Origin: Sulfuricurvum sp.
Lineage (GTDB): Bacteria > Campylobacterota > Campylobacteria > Campylobacterales > Sulfurimonadaceae
Direction: 5' to 3'
NCBI GenBank assembly: GCA_030696775.1
Contig: JAUYRN010000031.1
Location: 62,001 to 126,000, forward strand
DNA: 64,000 nt
Below are positions 53,241-61,573 of the stretch, in pieces. The translations under genes and the position numbers were made by a program. The notes below the pieces were generated by a model. It was not told the origin of the DNA. It did not search any database and was given only the letters and a program-made list of their open reading frames with translations. Position 1 is the stretch's first letter; every line of letters starts with the position of its first letter.

Positions 53241-53307
53241 CCAAAGGAATAAAATCCCTTTGGCTACGCTAGCCGCTATGGCACTAAAGCTTGCCCCATA
53301 CGGGGCA
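53241..53307 (+). repeat. Dispersed hairpin repeat, family A, copy 2
   Basis: CCAAAGG/CCTTTGG forms a 7-bp stem at 53241-53263. The 32-base core at 53264-53295 is identical to 13922-13953. TGCCCC/GGGGCA forms a stem at 53292-53307, in the position where copy 1 has TGCCTT/AAGGCA. It lies between soxB and the porin gene and could modulate read-through or mRNA decay. Confidence 0.75.
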
Positions 53308-53318
53308 GAATTTAGTTG

Positions 53319-55079
53319 TTAGCAGCTTTTTGAGCCCTTGCGTGGGCAACCACAATCGTAATCCAAGATATTAACATTGCTGTTACCACTGATATCCACA
53401 TTTTTTTGTTTACGTATGTAGTTGGCAGCGATATCATAAACCGGACGAGTCAATTGATCATTCAAGTTGGTTCCTGCATTTTGCAAGTTCCCGCCCCATG
53501 ATGACACTTTGTACACTTTACGATCATCCAATGGTTTTCCCTTGACCATGATATTTGTGATACGTTTCCCGCTTGGAGCACCGATCTTGATATCATACGT
53601 CACACCACCAAGACGGCTCATATCGCCACCTTGCTGATAGAGAGGATTTGCATTAAAGACATTATCAGCAATATCTTCAAGAACATTTCGAATCTGCAAT
53701 CCGCCCATTTCAAACGTATAAACATTCGGATAGGTGATCGCTGTCATACCATAGACATCGTCCATAGTAATGGCTTCTCCGCCAAGAACCGTGGTTCCCC
53801 AACGATAACCTGGCGTAAACGAAATATCCGAATCCATAGCATCCATAATCGAGTCATTGATCAACTCATCAAACGGTGAATGGAAAGTATCGCGTTTGTA
53901 CAAGATGTTTTTGGTCACACCGAGTATTTCACTAAATTCTTTTTCATGCGGAGCATAAAGAGAATTGACAAGCTCTACCCCTTCTGGATCAGCAGGGATA
54001 AGATTGGCAGCCACGGGAATGAGTTTGTACTCATATCCTTTGACTTTATGGTTTTTGATGTCAATATCCAAGCGTCCAACGTATTTGCCATGGCTTCCTG
54101 CGATAATGATGACCGTACCATTGATAACAGTCGGCTGCGGTGACGGATCATGCGTGTGACCGCTGAGGATGAAATCGATCCCCTTGACCTGACGCGCAAC
54201 TTCTTGGTCAACACTGAAACCGTCGTGGGATAAAAGAACCACACAATCGACTTTTTCTTCTTTACGCAATTTATCCACGTACGTTTGAAGCGTATCAAGA
54301 CGTAATCCAAAACTCCACCCTTGGGTAAACTCTTTTGGATTTGCAGTGGAGGTAAACGGAAACGATTGACCGATAATACCGATCTTCGCACCGCCTCGTT
54401 CCATAATCGTATACGGTTCAAAAATCAATTCCTCATAGTCTTCAGCAAATGAATCATCGCCGACAATATTTTGAGAAATAAATTTTCCTTTGAGCATTTC
54501 GATCAGCTCTTTAACGCGCTGTTTACCATACGTAAATTCCCAGTGACCGACCATAACGTCAACGCCCAAATAGTTTTGTGCCTGAACAATCGCTTCACCT
54601 TTGGTTTTTAGTGCAACGCCGGTACCTTGCCATGTATCTCCTGAATCCAGAAGTAATACATTGTCAGCACCGCGCTCTTTTTTGACGTGGTTGATGAGGG
54701 TTTTCATGTGAGCGATCCCCCCCATTTTTCCGAACTTGTGCGCCAATGCATCAAAGTTCATAAACGTGTCGAAATACGCATCAAGAGTCTTGCCCTTCAT
54801 CCCGTAGTGTTTCAAAAACGACTCACCGCACAAAAACCCTGGAGTTCCTGTGAGATTTGGAGCCGAAATCAATGTCGAAGGCTCACGCCAGTAAAGAGGC
54901 TTGATGTGAGCGTGCATGTCACAGATATGCAATAATGTGACATTACCCCGAGCATTAAATCCGTAAATGTCTTGTAAGCCTACTTGGTCAAGGCGTTTAG
55001 GTGCAGCAGAAGCAAGAGTCGGTAATCCGATCCCTAATGCAGCTGCAATGTGAAAAAAGTCTCTTCGTGATACATCCAT
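53319..55079 (-). CDS. soxB: Thiosulfohydrolase SoxB
   Basis: SoxB hydrolyses the terminal sulfonate from SoxY-bound thiosulfate, releasing sulfate in the periplasm. A Tat signal (VSRRDFFHIAAALGIGL) is followed by the two-metal 5'-nucleotidase-like domain: ICDMHAHIKPLYW, LLLDSGDTWQGTG, LLSHDGFSVD and LSGHTHDPSPQP supply metal ligands, and FTPGYRWGTTVLGGEAIT belongs to the C-terminal substrate domain. The 586-residue length is normal. The C-terminus is unusual, ending DCGCPRKGSKSC with three cysteines. It starts 10 bases after soxA. Confidence 0.97.
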   Translation of the reverse strand: MDVSRRDFFHIAAALGIGLPTLASAAPKRLDQVGLQDIYGFNARGNVTLLHICDMHAHIKPLYWREPSTLISAPNLTGTPGFLCGESFLKHYGMKGKTLDAYFDTFMNFDALAHKFGKMGGIAHMKTLINHVKKERGADNVLLLDSGDTWQGTGVALKTKGEAIVQAQNYLGVDVMVGHWEFTYGKQRVKELIEMLKGKFISQNIVGDDSFAEDYEELIFEPYTIMERGGAKIGIIGQSFPFTSTANPKEFTQGWSFGLRLDTLQTYVDKLRKEEKVDCVVLLSHDGFSVDQEVARQVKGIDFILSGHTHDPSPQPTVINGTVIIIAGSHGKYVGRLDIDIKNHKVKGYEYKLIPVAANLIPADPEGVELVNSLYAPHEKEFSEILGVTKNILYKRDTFHSPFDELINDSIMDAMDSDISFTPGYRWGTTVLGGEAITMDDVYGMTAITYPNVYTFEMGGLQIRNVLEDIADNVFNANPLYQQGGDMSRLGGVTYDIKIGAPSGKRITNIMVKGKPLDDRKVYKVSSWGGNLQNAGTNLNDQLTRPVYDIAANYIRKQKNVDISGNSNVNILDYDCGCPRKGSKSC

Positions 55080-55089
55080 TTGATTATCC

Positions 55090-55896
55090 TTAGCGCTTTA
55101 ATCCAGGAATCTGAATCGCGTTTCCTTTGGTTTTGTTGGTTACATAGACTTCAAGTGCAACCATCTCTTTAGAGCCCAATGGAATCTCAGCCAATAGAGC
55201 ATTTTTCATACATTGCTGCATACGCTTGTCCAGTGTCACCATTGCACTTTGTGTCATACGATATGCCGGCCATGTTCCTGCAGCTGCCGTTTCTTTTGCT
55301 CCCAAATCAGGAAGAGGCTGCATACGAAGACGCTGACCGACTACATCTGCACTGTGACAGCTGTTGCATGAAAGTCCACGTCCGCCGCGACGCTCTTCGA
55401 ATACGGTTTGACCCAATGCGTGCATCTCTTGCATTTGCTTGTTTGCTTTGACGTCAATGTTCGTCTTAAGATCATTTGCGAGTGATTTCACATACGCTGT
55501 CATATTAATCATCTCTTTGTCTTTAAGCTTAAAAACCTTTTTATCACGATCCGCCAATGCCATTTGTAAGGATTGAGATAACGTCACGACTTTACGCATC
55601 GTCTTTGGAAACGTAAAATCATATTTAGGTGTGGCTGTCAGCATACGAGGAAACCCGGCAATAGTTTCTGGCAGATCTTTTACACTAACCCCAAGTACCT
55701 TTGCATAAGCTTCTTGACCGATTAGAGAATTAAATACCTCTTCACCTTCTGCCAAATCCATAGCAGCCGGGTTATTTTCAACCATTTCAGCGTACATTGC
55801 CTTATCAGCATCACTCATACTTAGTTTTTCATCCGCACTTAACATGCCACAAAGAGCCACGGAAAGTAATGCAGCACAAATAGAAAGATTACGCAT
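55090..55896 (-). CDS. soxA: Cytochrome c subunit SoxA
   Basis: SoxA with SoxX forms the cytochrome complex that oxidatively joins thiosulfate to SoxY. A signal peptide (LSICAALLSVALCGMLSA) precedes about 245 residues with a single heme motif, SCNSCHSADVVG, at about residues 175-186. The later cysteine in DKRMQQCMKNALL fits the persulfide-ligated catalytic cysteine of SoxA. With only one CxxCH it is the monoheme form. It follows soxZ by 3 bases. Confidence 0.95.
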   Translation of the reverse strand: MRNLSICAALLSVALCGMLSADEKLSMSDADKAMYAEMVENNPAAMDLAEGEEVFNSLIGQEAYAKVLGVSVKDLPETIAGFPRMLTATPKYDFTFPKTMRKVVTLSQSLQMALADRDKKVFKLKDKEMINMTAYVKSLANDLKTNIDVKANKQMQEMHALGQTVFEERRGGRGLSCNSCHSADVVGQRLRMQPLPDLGAKETAAAGTWPAYRMTQSAMVTLDKRMQQCMKNALLAEIPLGSKEMVALEVYVTNKTKGNAIQIPGLKR

Positions 55897-55899
55897 GAC

Positions 55900-56235
55900 T
55901 TATCCTTTTGGAGTAATGGCTACAGTACTCTCTACGCTTTGACCTTTATTGTCTTTTGCTAGAACTTTTAACGTTCCTGCAGACGGTACTTTGAAACTGA
56001 TGGTTAAAACAGGATTCACTGAAAGGGATTCCCACGTTACCATCTTGGTCACTAATTTATCATTGAATGAAAAACTAACTTCATTGATGTAATGTGCCGG
56101 AATAATTGCTCCGCTATCTTTGTCTTTACGCATTCCCGATTCCATAGGATGCATCGCCATAAAATCGATTTTGACGACATCGCCTGCTTTGTAATCTTTT
56201 GGTTTGATCTTGATCAATGTTTTCATCTCTGCCAT
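55900..56235 (-). CDS. soxZ: Sulfur-carrier partner SoxZ
   Basis: SoxZ pairs with SoxY to form the periplasmic sulfur carrier. It has 111 residues and no signal peptide; in the known system it is exported together with SoxY through the Tat route. IDFMAMHPMESGMRKDKD, HYINEVSFSFNDKLVTKM and VLTISFKVPSAGTLKVLAKD match the family's immunoglobulin-like fold. It lies 53 bases after soxY. Confidence 0.95.
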   Translation of the reverse strand: MAEMKTLIKIKPKDYKAGDVVKIDFMAMHPMESGMRKDKDSGAIIPAHYINEVSFSFNDKLVTKMVTWESLSVNPVLTISFKVPSAGTLKVLAKDNKGQSVESTVAITPKG

Positions 56236-56288
56236 GGGTTATCCTTTTTTTATCTTTTTTTATTAAACTTATATGACGTTGATTATGA

Positions 56289-56762
56289 TCAACCACATCC
56301 ACCAATAGTTACTTTAACGTTTTGCTTGCCGCTTAGGAATGTGCCATCGCTCATCTCAGCAATCGCCAAAACATCTTGCGTTCCGCCAAGTTTGATACGT
56401 GTTCCAAAAGAAGCTTCTCCATTAGCAGGAGTCAAATAGACGTTTGCGCATCGAACATTATTGTTCTTTGTTGCGAAGACATGGATCGCTTTAACATACT
56501 CTTTGTCTGTCATAGCACTTGTTACGGTTACTTTGATCGGAACAACTGCACCGTTTTCTGCGATTTCAGGAGCGGATAAAGATACTTTTGATGATGGAGT
56601 TACCGCTTTTCCGCCAGTAATAGCCGAGATTGCTGTTTCAATGCTCATCTCATTAGGACCTGTAACTTTTTTAGCTTCATCCGCTGCACTTACAATACTA
56701 GGAATCAGTGTTGCACATGCTGCTACTGCTCCAAAACTTTTTAAAAATGATCTACGTTCCAT
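56289..56762 (-). CDS. soxY: Sulfur-carrier protein SoxY
   Basis: SoxY carries intermediates covalently on the cysteine of a C-terminal GGCG swinging arm, which is present here as VTIGGCG at the end. The Tat signal is MERRSFLKSFGAVAACATL. The mature domain includes VPIKVTVTSAMTDKEYVKAI and CANVYLTPANGEASFGTRIK. The 157 residues are normal. AAGGAG precedes the ATG, and soxX lies 15 bases upstream. Confidence 0.97.
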   Translation of the reverse strand: MERRSFLKSFGAVAACATLIPSIVSAADEAKKVTGPNEMSIETAISAITGGKAVTPSSKVSLSAPEIAENGAVVPIKVTVTSAMTDKEYVKAIHVFATKNNNVRCANVYLTPANGEASFGTRIKLGGTQDVLAIAEMSDGTFLSGKQNVKVTIGGCG

Positions 56763-56777
56763 CTTTTCTCCTTGGGT

Positions 56778-57296
56778 TTATTTTTTAGACATGACATAAG
56801 ATGCCAAATCACATACTTCACGCTCATTAAAGAGTCCATTTGCCAAATTGACCGTCATATGTGTTTCTGCATTATCCATACGAGGATCAGCAATTTTTTG
56901 ATATACAAATTGACCATTTCGTGCTCCACTCTCTACGAATAGAGATTTATAGTTACTCAAATCCGGTCCGATATTGCCGTAGCCTTTTGCCCCTTCGATA
57001 TTGTGGCACGCTACACAATTACCCATTTGTTTCTCTTTTCCATCTGGAAGTAATCGTGTTAAACCCGCAGGCGGATTCTCTTTTGCATCTTTACCATTTA
57101 GGTTATGGAAAATGTAATTCCCGCGTGCAATCGCCGCAAGGTCATCCGTAATACATCCCTCTGGCATTGCGTACAACTTAGGTGCAGGAAGTGCATCTTT
57201 TAGTAAGATTGTAGTCGCATCAGGTATTTCAATCACCTGCGACAAATCAGCAGCACCTAAAAAGGTCGCGATTCCAAGCATAATCACTTTTCGCAT
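56778..57296 (-). CDS. soxX: Cytochrome c subunit SoxX
   Basis: SoxX is the electron-accepting cytochrome of the SoxAX complex. After a short signal peptide, the heme motif is GNCVACHNIEGAKGYGNIGPD, and the axial methionine is probably in AETHMTVNLANGLFN. At 172 residues it is in the usual range. GGAG precedes the ATG. It is the first gene of soxXYZAB; upstream on the minus strand TACAAT around 57325-57340 is a possible -10 element. Confidence 0.94.
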   Translation of the reverse strand: MRKVIMLGIATFLGAADLSQVIEIPDATTILLKDALPAPKLYAMPEGCITDDLAAIARGNYIFHNLNGKDAKENPPAGLTRLLPDGKEKQMGNCVACHNIEGAKGYGNIGPDLSNYKSLFVESGARNGQFVYQKIADPRMDNAETHMTVNLANGLFNEREVCDLASYVMSKK

Positions 57297-57398
57297 TGGC
57301 TCTCCTAATTTTTATTTATTTCGAAGAGTATTGTAAAGCAGGAGTGTAAAATTAACGTAAAAAAAATGAGAAAATTATGCAAAAATTAATTCTGTCTC

Positions 57399-57442
57399 GT
57401 AAAGGCAATGTTAATGCCTTAGCAGCTAGCGGAGCGAAAGGG
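57399..57442 (-). repeat. Dispersed hairpin repeat, family A, copy 3 (diverged)
   Basis: Read on the minus strand it begins CCCTTTCGCTCCGCTAGC, close to CCCTTTGGCTACGCTAGC of copy 2, and continues GCTAAGGCATTAA where copy 2 has GCTATGGCACTAA. AAGGCA (57402-57407) and TGCCTT (57415-57420) form a 6-bp stem. It lies between the histidine kinase and soxX. Confidence 0.6.
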
Positions 57443-57463
57443 ATTTGGCGTGCCCCTAGAGTA

Positions 57464-58636
57464 TTATTCCTTGTGCGTTAAATAGATTGGAGGGCTAAAA
57501 GTGTAACTAAAGGTACTACCTTCGCCGTATTGAGAATCGATGTATAAATCAATCCCTGCTTTATCAATAATTGATTTGACGATATTCAGCCCGATACCAA
57601 AGCCCCCCTTGTCTTGATTCTCACGATAATACCGTTCGAAAATCTGGCCAACCTCTTTAATACCGACACCAAAATCTTTAAATGACATAACGCAACTGTT
57701 TTCATCCACTTCGAGTGTAACCTCTATCATCCCGCCTTCATGAGAGTATTTAATCGCATTGGAAAGATTATTATCAATAATACGCTGGAGTTGTGTTGGA
57801 TTAAACATAAGTCTAATCCCTTGCGTAATGCGAGCTTCGATGGTGATATTTTTGAGCGCAGCTACTTCCTGAAAATAATCGATCCTATCTTGTAAATAGC
57901 GACTAAAATCGATAGCTTCATACATAAAAGAGAGCCTCTCATTTTTAATCAAATAATCCATATCATTGTAAAGTGTTGCCAGCGTTTTAGTGGCAGCTTT
58001 AATTCGTTGCAGATATTTATTCGTAGGATTGGCACGATTATAGAGGTCTATGTTCACATTGATAATCGAAAGAGGGGTATTGATCTCGTGCATCGAATCT
58101 TTGATAAATTGATCCAGCCGTTTATTTAACCGCTGAAACGGCAAAGCAAACCGATCCAGAAAAAAGAGCGATAACACAAAAATCAATAGTGCAATCGCCA
58201 GCAAAATAATAACCACATCCTGATAGATACGAACATACGAAAGTTCTCCGCCAACCACCAGATACGACGCATCAAAATAACGTTTTTCCGGTAATGACAC
58301 AACCAAATAGGCATAACCATCGGTGATGTGATATCCAGTTGTCTGAATTTCTAACGGCTTTTGTATTAACGTAAAAATCGGGATAAAATGCCCATTGTAC
58401 AATCCCGACTCAAACGATCGAAAACGAGGATAATTGAACGCTTCTTTCTCTTTTTGTTGAAATTCTTCCATAGCACGGACTATGAGATGCGATTTTGCTT
58501 TAAGAGAGAACTCATATTGGATTTCATGAATGTATTTCATATAGGTGACATACAAATACGTCGGCGTCAGTAATAGCACCGCAACAAGCATCGTGTACAA
58601 AAATGCATTTTTAAGAGCATACCGTTTATCGTTCAA
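57464..58636 (-). CDS. Sensor histidine kinase
   Basis: Two membrane helices (FLYTMLVAVLLLTPTYLYV near the start and VVIILLAIALLIFVLSLFFL near residue 175) enclose a periplasmic sensor of about 130 residues. The H-box is IKDSMHEINTPLSIINV, and the ATPase domain has NNLSNAIKYSHEGG, SFKDFGVGIK and KGGFGIGLNIVKSI. I take the TTG at 58636, which overlaps the response-regulator stop by 11 bases; the longer frame is inside that gene. The 390-residue protein is the last gene before repeat A3 and soxX. Confidence 0.9.
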   Translation of the reverse strand: MNDKRYALKNAFLYTMLVAVLLLTPTYLYVTYMKYIHEIQYEFSLKAKSHLIVRAMEEFQQKEKEAFNYPRFRSFESGLYNGHFIPIFTLIQKPLEIQTTGYHITDGYAYLVVSLPEKRYFDASYLVVGGELSYVRIYQDVVIILLAIALLIFVLSLFFLDRFALPFQRLNKRLDQFIKDSMHEINTPLSIINVNIDLYNRANPTNKYLQRIKAATKTLATLYNDMDYLIKNERLSFMYEAIDFSRYLQDRIDYFQEVAALKNITIEARITQGIRLMFNPTQLQRIIDNNLSNAIKYSHEGGMIEVTLEVDENSCVMSFKDFGVGIKEVGQIFERYYRENQDKGGFGIGLNIVKSIIDKAGIDLYIDSQYGEGSTFSYTFSPPIYLTHKE

Positions 58637-59279
58637 TGATATACCCCAATCCGCGTCGATTTTGGATGATCTCGATAGGAAGTTTTTTACGCAGATTATT
58701 GATCTGTACTCGGATATTTGCCGGATCGACGTATTCTCCCCATATTTCATCTTGGAACATCTCAACCGAAACGATTTGATTGTTGTGCTTGAGCAAGACG
58801 GCAAATATCTCTTTTTCGGTTTTACTCAATGCAATATCATGTCCGTTATGAGAGAGGCTAAAATTTTCTGTATTATAGGTGAGTCCATCCCCAAAATCGA
58901 GCAGACTCTCTCCGTCATGATAATAGCTTTTTAGCGCATGCATAATGCGTAATTGAAGCTCTGTGAGGTCAAAAGGTTTACGTATATAGTCACAGCATCC
59001 CGATTTGTACCCCTCTTGCAAATCATCCACATTGACCATTGAGGTGAGAAAAATAGCAGGAGTTTTATTCCCTTCTTTGCGCAGTGTCCGCAATAAATCA
59101 AAACCATTCATCCCCGGAACATTCACATCGAGCAAATAAAGATCATATCGGGATTCATACGTCGCGTCAAAAGCCTTCTCCCCATTGGAAAAACCGTTCA
59201 CTTCAAATCCCATATCTTCTAAAAATTCAGTAATGCTAATGCGCAGCATGTATTCGTCTTCGAGCAAAAGTACCTTCAT
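58626..59279 (-). CDS. OmpR-family response regulator
   Basis: The receiver domain begins MKVLLLEDEYMLRISI, with the phospho-aspartate in DLYLLDVNVPGMNGF, a switch residue in FLTSMVNV and the lysine in YIRKPFDL. The C-terminal winged helix has LSKTEKEIFAVLLKH and VRVQINNLRKKLPIEII, the DNA-recognition helix region. At 217 residues it is typical. Start and stop overlap the sensor-protein gene (4 bases) and the kinase gene (11 bases). Target genes are unknown; sox is the nearest downstream operon. Confidence 0.93.
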   Translation of the reverse strand: MKVLLLEDEYMLRISITEFLEDMGFEVNGFSNGEKAFDATYESRYDLYLLDVNVPGMNGFDLLRTLRKEGNKTPAIFLTSMVNVDDLQEGYKSGCCDYIRKPFDLTELQLRIMHALKSYYHDGESLLDFGDGLTYNTENFSLSHNGHDIALSKTEKEIFAVLLKHNNQIVSVEMFQDEIWGEYVDPANIRVQINNLRKKLPIEIIQNRRGLGYIIER

Positions 59280-60415
59280 CGAATCTCCCCTTTTACTTCT
59301 TTTGAAACTTTATAATCCAATAATATCCCAATCAGTTCTTCTTTGGAATACGCATTTAACCGTTCCCGTGCCTCTTCTAAAAAAAGTTCCCGATCTTCAG
59401 CTGCTACAACATCTTTAAGATACAAAAGATCCTTGTCGTATGTACTTTGGAACAATGCGTTATTCATCGATTTTTTCATCATAACATCATAAAGCTCATC
59501 ACGGCTAAGATGGATTAAAAACGAAATATCTTCTCTGTCCGAATGGGAATACGCACTCACTTGTTTTTCGGTCAAAGAAAATACAAACGCACCAATCGTT
59601 TCTCCCTCACCATTTTTCATTGGTACATAAAAAAGGTATTTTCCCTGTCGAAAAAGAACACGGGCTTGCTTAAAGGCTTTAAAATCAATCCCTCCGAGTA
59701 ATTTCAAATCACTTTGCGTGTACTTTGGATTCGCCAAAATGTATTCTTTACCGATTGCAGGACTCTCCTGCATAAACACAGCAGTCTCATAAAATCGTTC
59801 ATCCATTAAAACATACAGATTAATTCCCAATCGGTCAAAATATTCTTGAGTTGATTCAAAAAACGATACCACTTCGACAAACCCGATCATTTTTTCTTGA
59901 TGATACACCGGTACCGTTGCCTTGATTCCAAGCTTGCGCCCTACTTCGATCGCTGCTCGGGGTTTTTTATGATTTTGAAAATAAAGTAAATCGGGACGAT
60001 GAAAATCCAAAGGCATTCCCGCATACGAGTTATCCCAACTGCGTGCAAAAATAAAATAATCGGAGGTAATAATCTGTGAGCGAATCAACGTCTTTGTGTA
60101 CAATTGAATCGATTCCATCACCTCTGAGAGAATTTTAAATCCTTTGTCCTCATCTTCTTGCTCCAGAGCATCGCTTAAATTCGAATTTTGACTCAAGATT
60201 AAAGCATAGCGAAGTGCCGTTGAACGTTCTTTGTCAAGCTGATTGTTTAATCCCATTGAGAGTTGATCACTGAGCCTTTGCAGCGTTTGTGATGTTACCT
60301 CTTTTTCTAAATGAATAAAAACCGCGCCCAAAACACCTATAATGACTAAAAAAACAGCCGCAATAATTTTTTTATTTCCAAACAGCTGCATCACTTTTTC
60401 AATCATCCTATTCAT
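59276..60415 (-). CDS. Membrane-anchored double-Cache-type sensor protein without output domain
   Basis: One N-terminal helix (IIAAVFLVIIGVLGAVFIHL) is followed by about 270 periplasmic residues resembling a dCache ligand-binding domain: helical stalk, then ITSDYFIFARSWDNSYAGMP, RPDLLYFQNHKKPRAAIEVG and ATVPVYHQEKMIGFVEVV, then a second lobe. No kinase, GGDEF or methyl-accepting part follows; the last 90 residues are charged helices. ATGA overlap with flhB and overlap with the regulator gene indicate coupled expression. It could feed a signal to the kinase next door; this is inferred. Confidence 0.8.
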   Translation of the reverse strand: MNRMIEKVMQLFGNKKIIAAVFLVIIGVLGAVFIHLEKEVTSQTLQRLSDQLSMGLNNQLDKERSTALRYALILSQNSNLSDALEQEDEDKGFKILSEVMESIQLYTKTLIRSQIITSDYFIFARSWDNSYAGMPLDFHRPDLLYFQNHKKPRAAIEVGRKLGIKATVPVYHQEKMIGFVEVVSFFESTQEYFDRLGINLYVLMDERFYETAVFMQESPAIGKEYILANPKYTQSDLKLLGGIDFKAFKQARVLFRQGKYLFYVPMKNGEGETIGAFVFSLTEKQVSAYSHSDREDISFLIHLSRDELYDVMMKKSMNNALFQSTYDKDLLYLKDVVAAEDRELFLEEARERLNAYSKEELIGILLDYKVSKEVKGEIR

Positions 60416-61470
60416 TTGCTCTTTTTCCCCATCTTATAAACATACGCCAACACTTCCGCAACCGCTGCAAACAACAGCTCTGGAATCGGGTGATCAATCT
60501 CTACTTCCGCATATAAAGACCGGGCTAAAGGAGGATTTTGAACCACATGGACACCATTTTCACGTGCTATTTTTTTGATCTGAATGGCAATATTATCCAC
60601 ACCCTTGGCTACAACGACCGGAGCGTTATGTTTCGTCTCATCGTATTTTATCGCAACCGCATAGTGGGTGGGATTGGTGATGATTACATCCGCATTGGGT
60701 ACCGCTGACATCATCCGCTTACGTGCTGCTTGCATTTGAATTTGGCGGATCTTAGCTTTGATATGCGGATCTCCCTCCATATTTTTCATCTCATCTTTAA
60801 TCTCTTGAAGCGACATTTTAAGTTTATCAAAATAGTGTTTTCGGGTCAAAAACAAATCAACGATTGCATATAAAAAAAGTATGACCAGCATTACGGCAGC
60901 TAAAATAATCGCTTTTTCTTTAAACCATGCCATTTGATCCCAGAGACTAAATAAAGCAACGGTCGGAAGTTCTTTTATATACGACCAGAAAAAGAGAAAA
61001 CCGATTCCCATTGCCGTAAATGATTTAAAGGTGATTTTTAACGCTTCAAGTACTTTTTGCATACTCAGCATATTTTTCAGTCCTGCAATCGGATTAATTT
61101 TTGAAAAATTAGGTTCTAAAGGCTTGGTCGTGAAATTAAATCCTATTTGAGATACCGTACCAGCAATTCCAGCAACCGCTATAATAGCGCTAATGGGCAA
61201 GATCATAATGAACAATTCTTTAAACGTTACAAAAGCAATATCAATTAAATTCGTCTCTTCCAGCGGATGATTCATCAATGAAAAATAATAACGAGTGACT
61301 GTGAGCAGATGCTCAGAGATAAATGGTAACAGCATCAAGAGTGCTAAAATAGCGACAAATAAAACTATGACTCCCGCAGTATCCTGACTTCTGGGGACAT
61401 TCCCCTCTTCTCTGGCATCCGCTAGCTTCTTGGCGGTAGGTTCTTCTGTTTTTTCTTGATCGTCAGCCAT
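60412..61470 (-). CDS. flhB: Flagellar export apparatus protein FlhB
   Basis: FlhB is the substrate-specificity switch of the flagellar type III export gate. TEEPTAKKLADAREEGNVPRS opens the protein, followed by four membrane helices (about 30-50, 90-110, 140-165, 185-210). The autocleavage site NPTH is in ADVIITNPTHYAVAIKYDE at about residue 260, and the cytoplasmic tail has PPLARSLYAEVEIDHPIPE. At 352 residues it is normal. It heads a coupled group with the sensor, regulator and kinase genes. Confidence 0.97.
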   Translation of the reverse strand: MADDQEKTEEPTAKKLADAREEGNVPRSQDTAGVIVLFVAILALLMLLPFISEHLLTVTRYYFSLMNHPLEETNLIDIAFVTFKELFIMILPISAIIAVAGIAGTVSQIGFNFTTKPLEPNFSKINPIAGLKNMLSMQKVLEALKITFKSFTAMGIGFLFFWSYIKELPTVALFSLWDQMAWFKEKAIILAAVMLVILFLYAIVDLFLTRKHYFDKLKMSLQEIKDEMKNMEGDPHIKAKIRQIQMQAARKRMMSAVPNADVIITNPTHYAVAIKYDETKHNAPVVVAKGVDNIAIQIKKIARENGVHVVQNPPLARSLYAEVEIDHPIPELLFAAVAEVLAYVYKMGKKSK

Positions 61471-61493
61471 TAAAAATTAATCCTTTATCTCTG

Positions 61494-61546
61494 TCATTCC
61501 CGCGAAAGCGGGAATCTAGCTGGATCTCCGCTTTCGCGGAGATGAC
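61494..61546. repeat. Double-hairpin inverted repeat with GAAA loops
   Basis: ATTCCCGC-GAAA-GCGGGAAT (61496-61515) and ATCTCCGC-TTTC-GCGGAGAT (61524-61543) are two perfect 8-bp stems. The two hairpins are inverted copies of each other, so the whole 53-base unit is an imperfect palindrome. The first matches the ATTCCC-N8-GGGAAT pattern of Neisseria dRS3 elements. It lies between nadC and flhB. Confidence 0.75.
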
Positions 61547-61562
61547 GAAAGCTTAAGCTTTC
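61547..61562. other. 16-base perfect palindrome
   Basis: GAAAGCTTAAGCTTTC equals its own reverse complement and abuts the double-hairpin repeat on the side of nadC. It could be a protein-binding site or part of the same mobile repeat. Confidence 0.5.
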
Positions 61563-61573
61563 TAGTAGACAAC

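Noticed and set aside
53975-54421. 148-codon minus-strand frame inside soxB
   Set aside because: It is in a different frame of the conserved soxB gene on the same strand and has no domain.
13859-57442. CRISPR array made of the dispersed repeats
   Set aside because: Copies are tens of kilobases apart, differ in length and orientation, and no cas genes are present.
58637-58804. 56-residue N-terminal extension of the histidine kinase
   Set aside because: It lies inside the response regulator gene and lacks similarity to kinase N-termini. The TTG at 58636 gives an N-terminal membrane helix.
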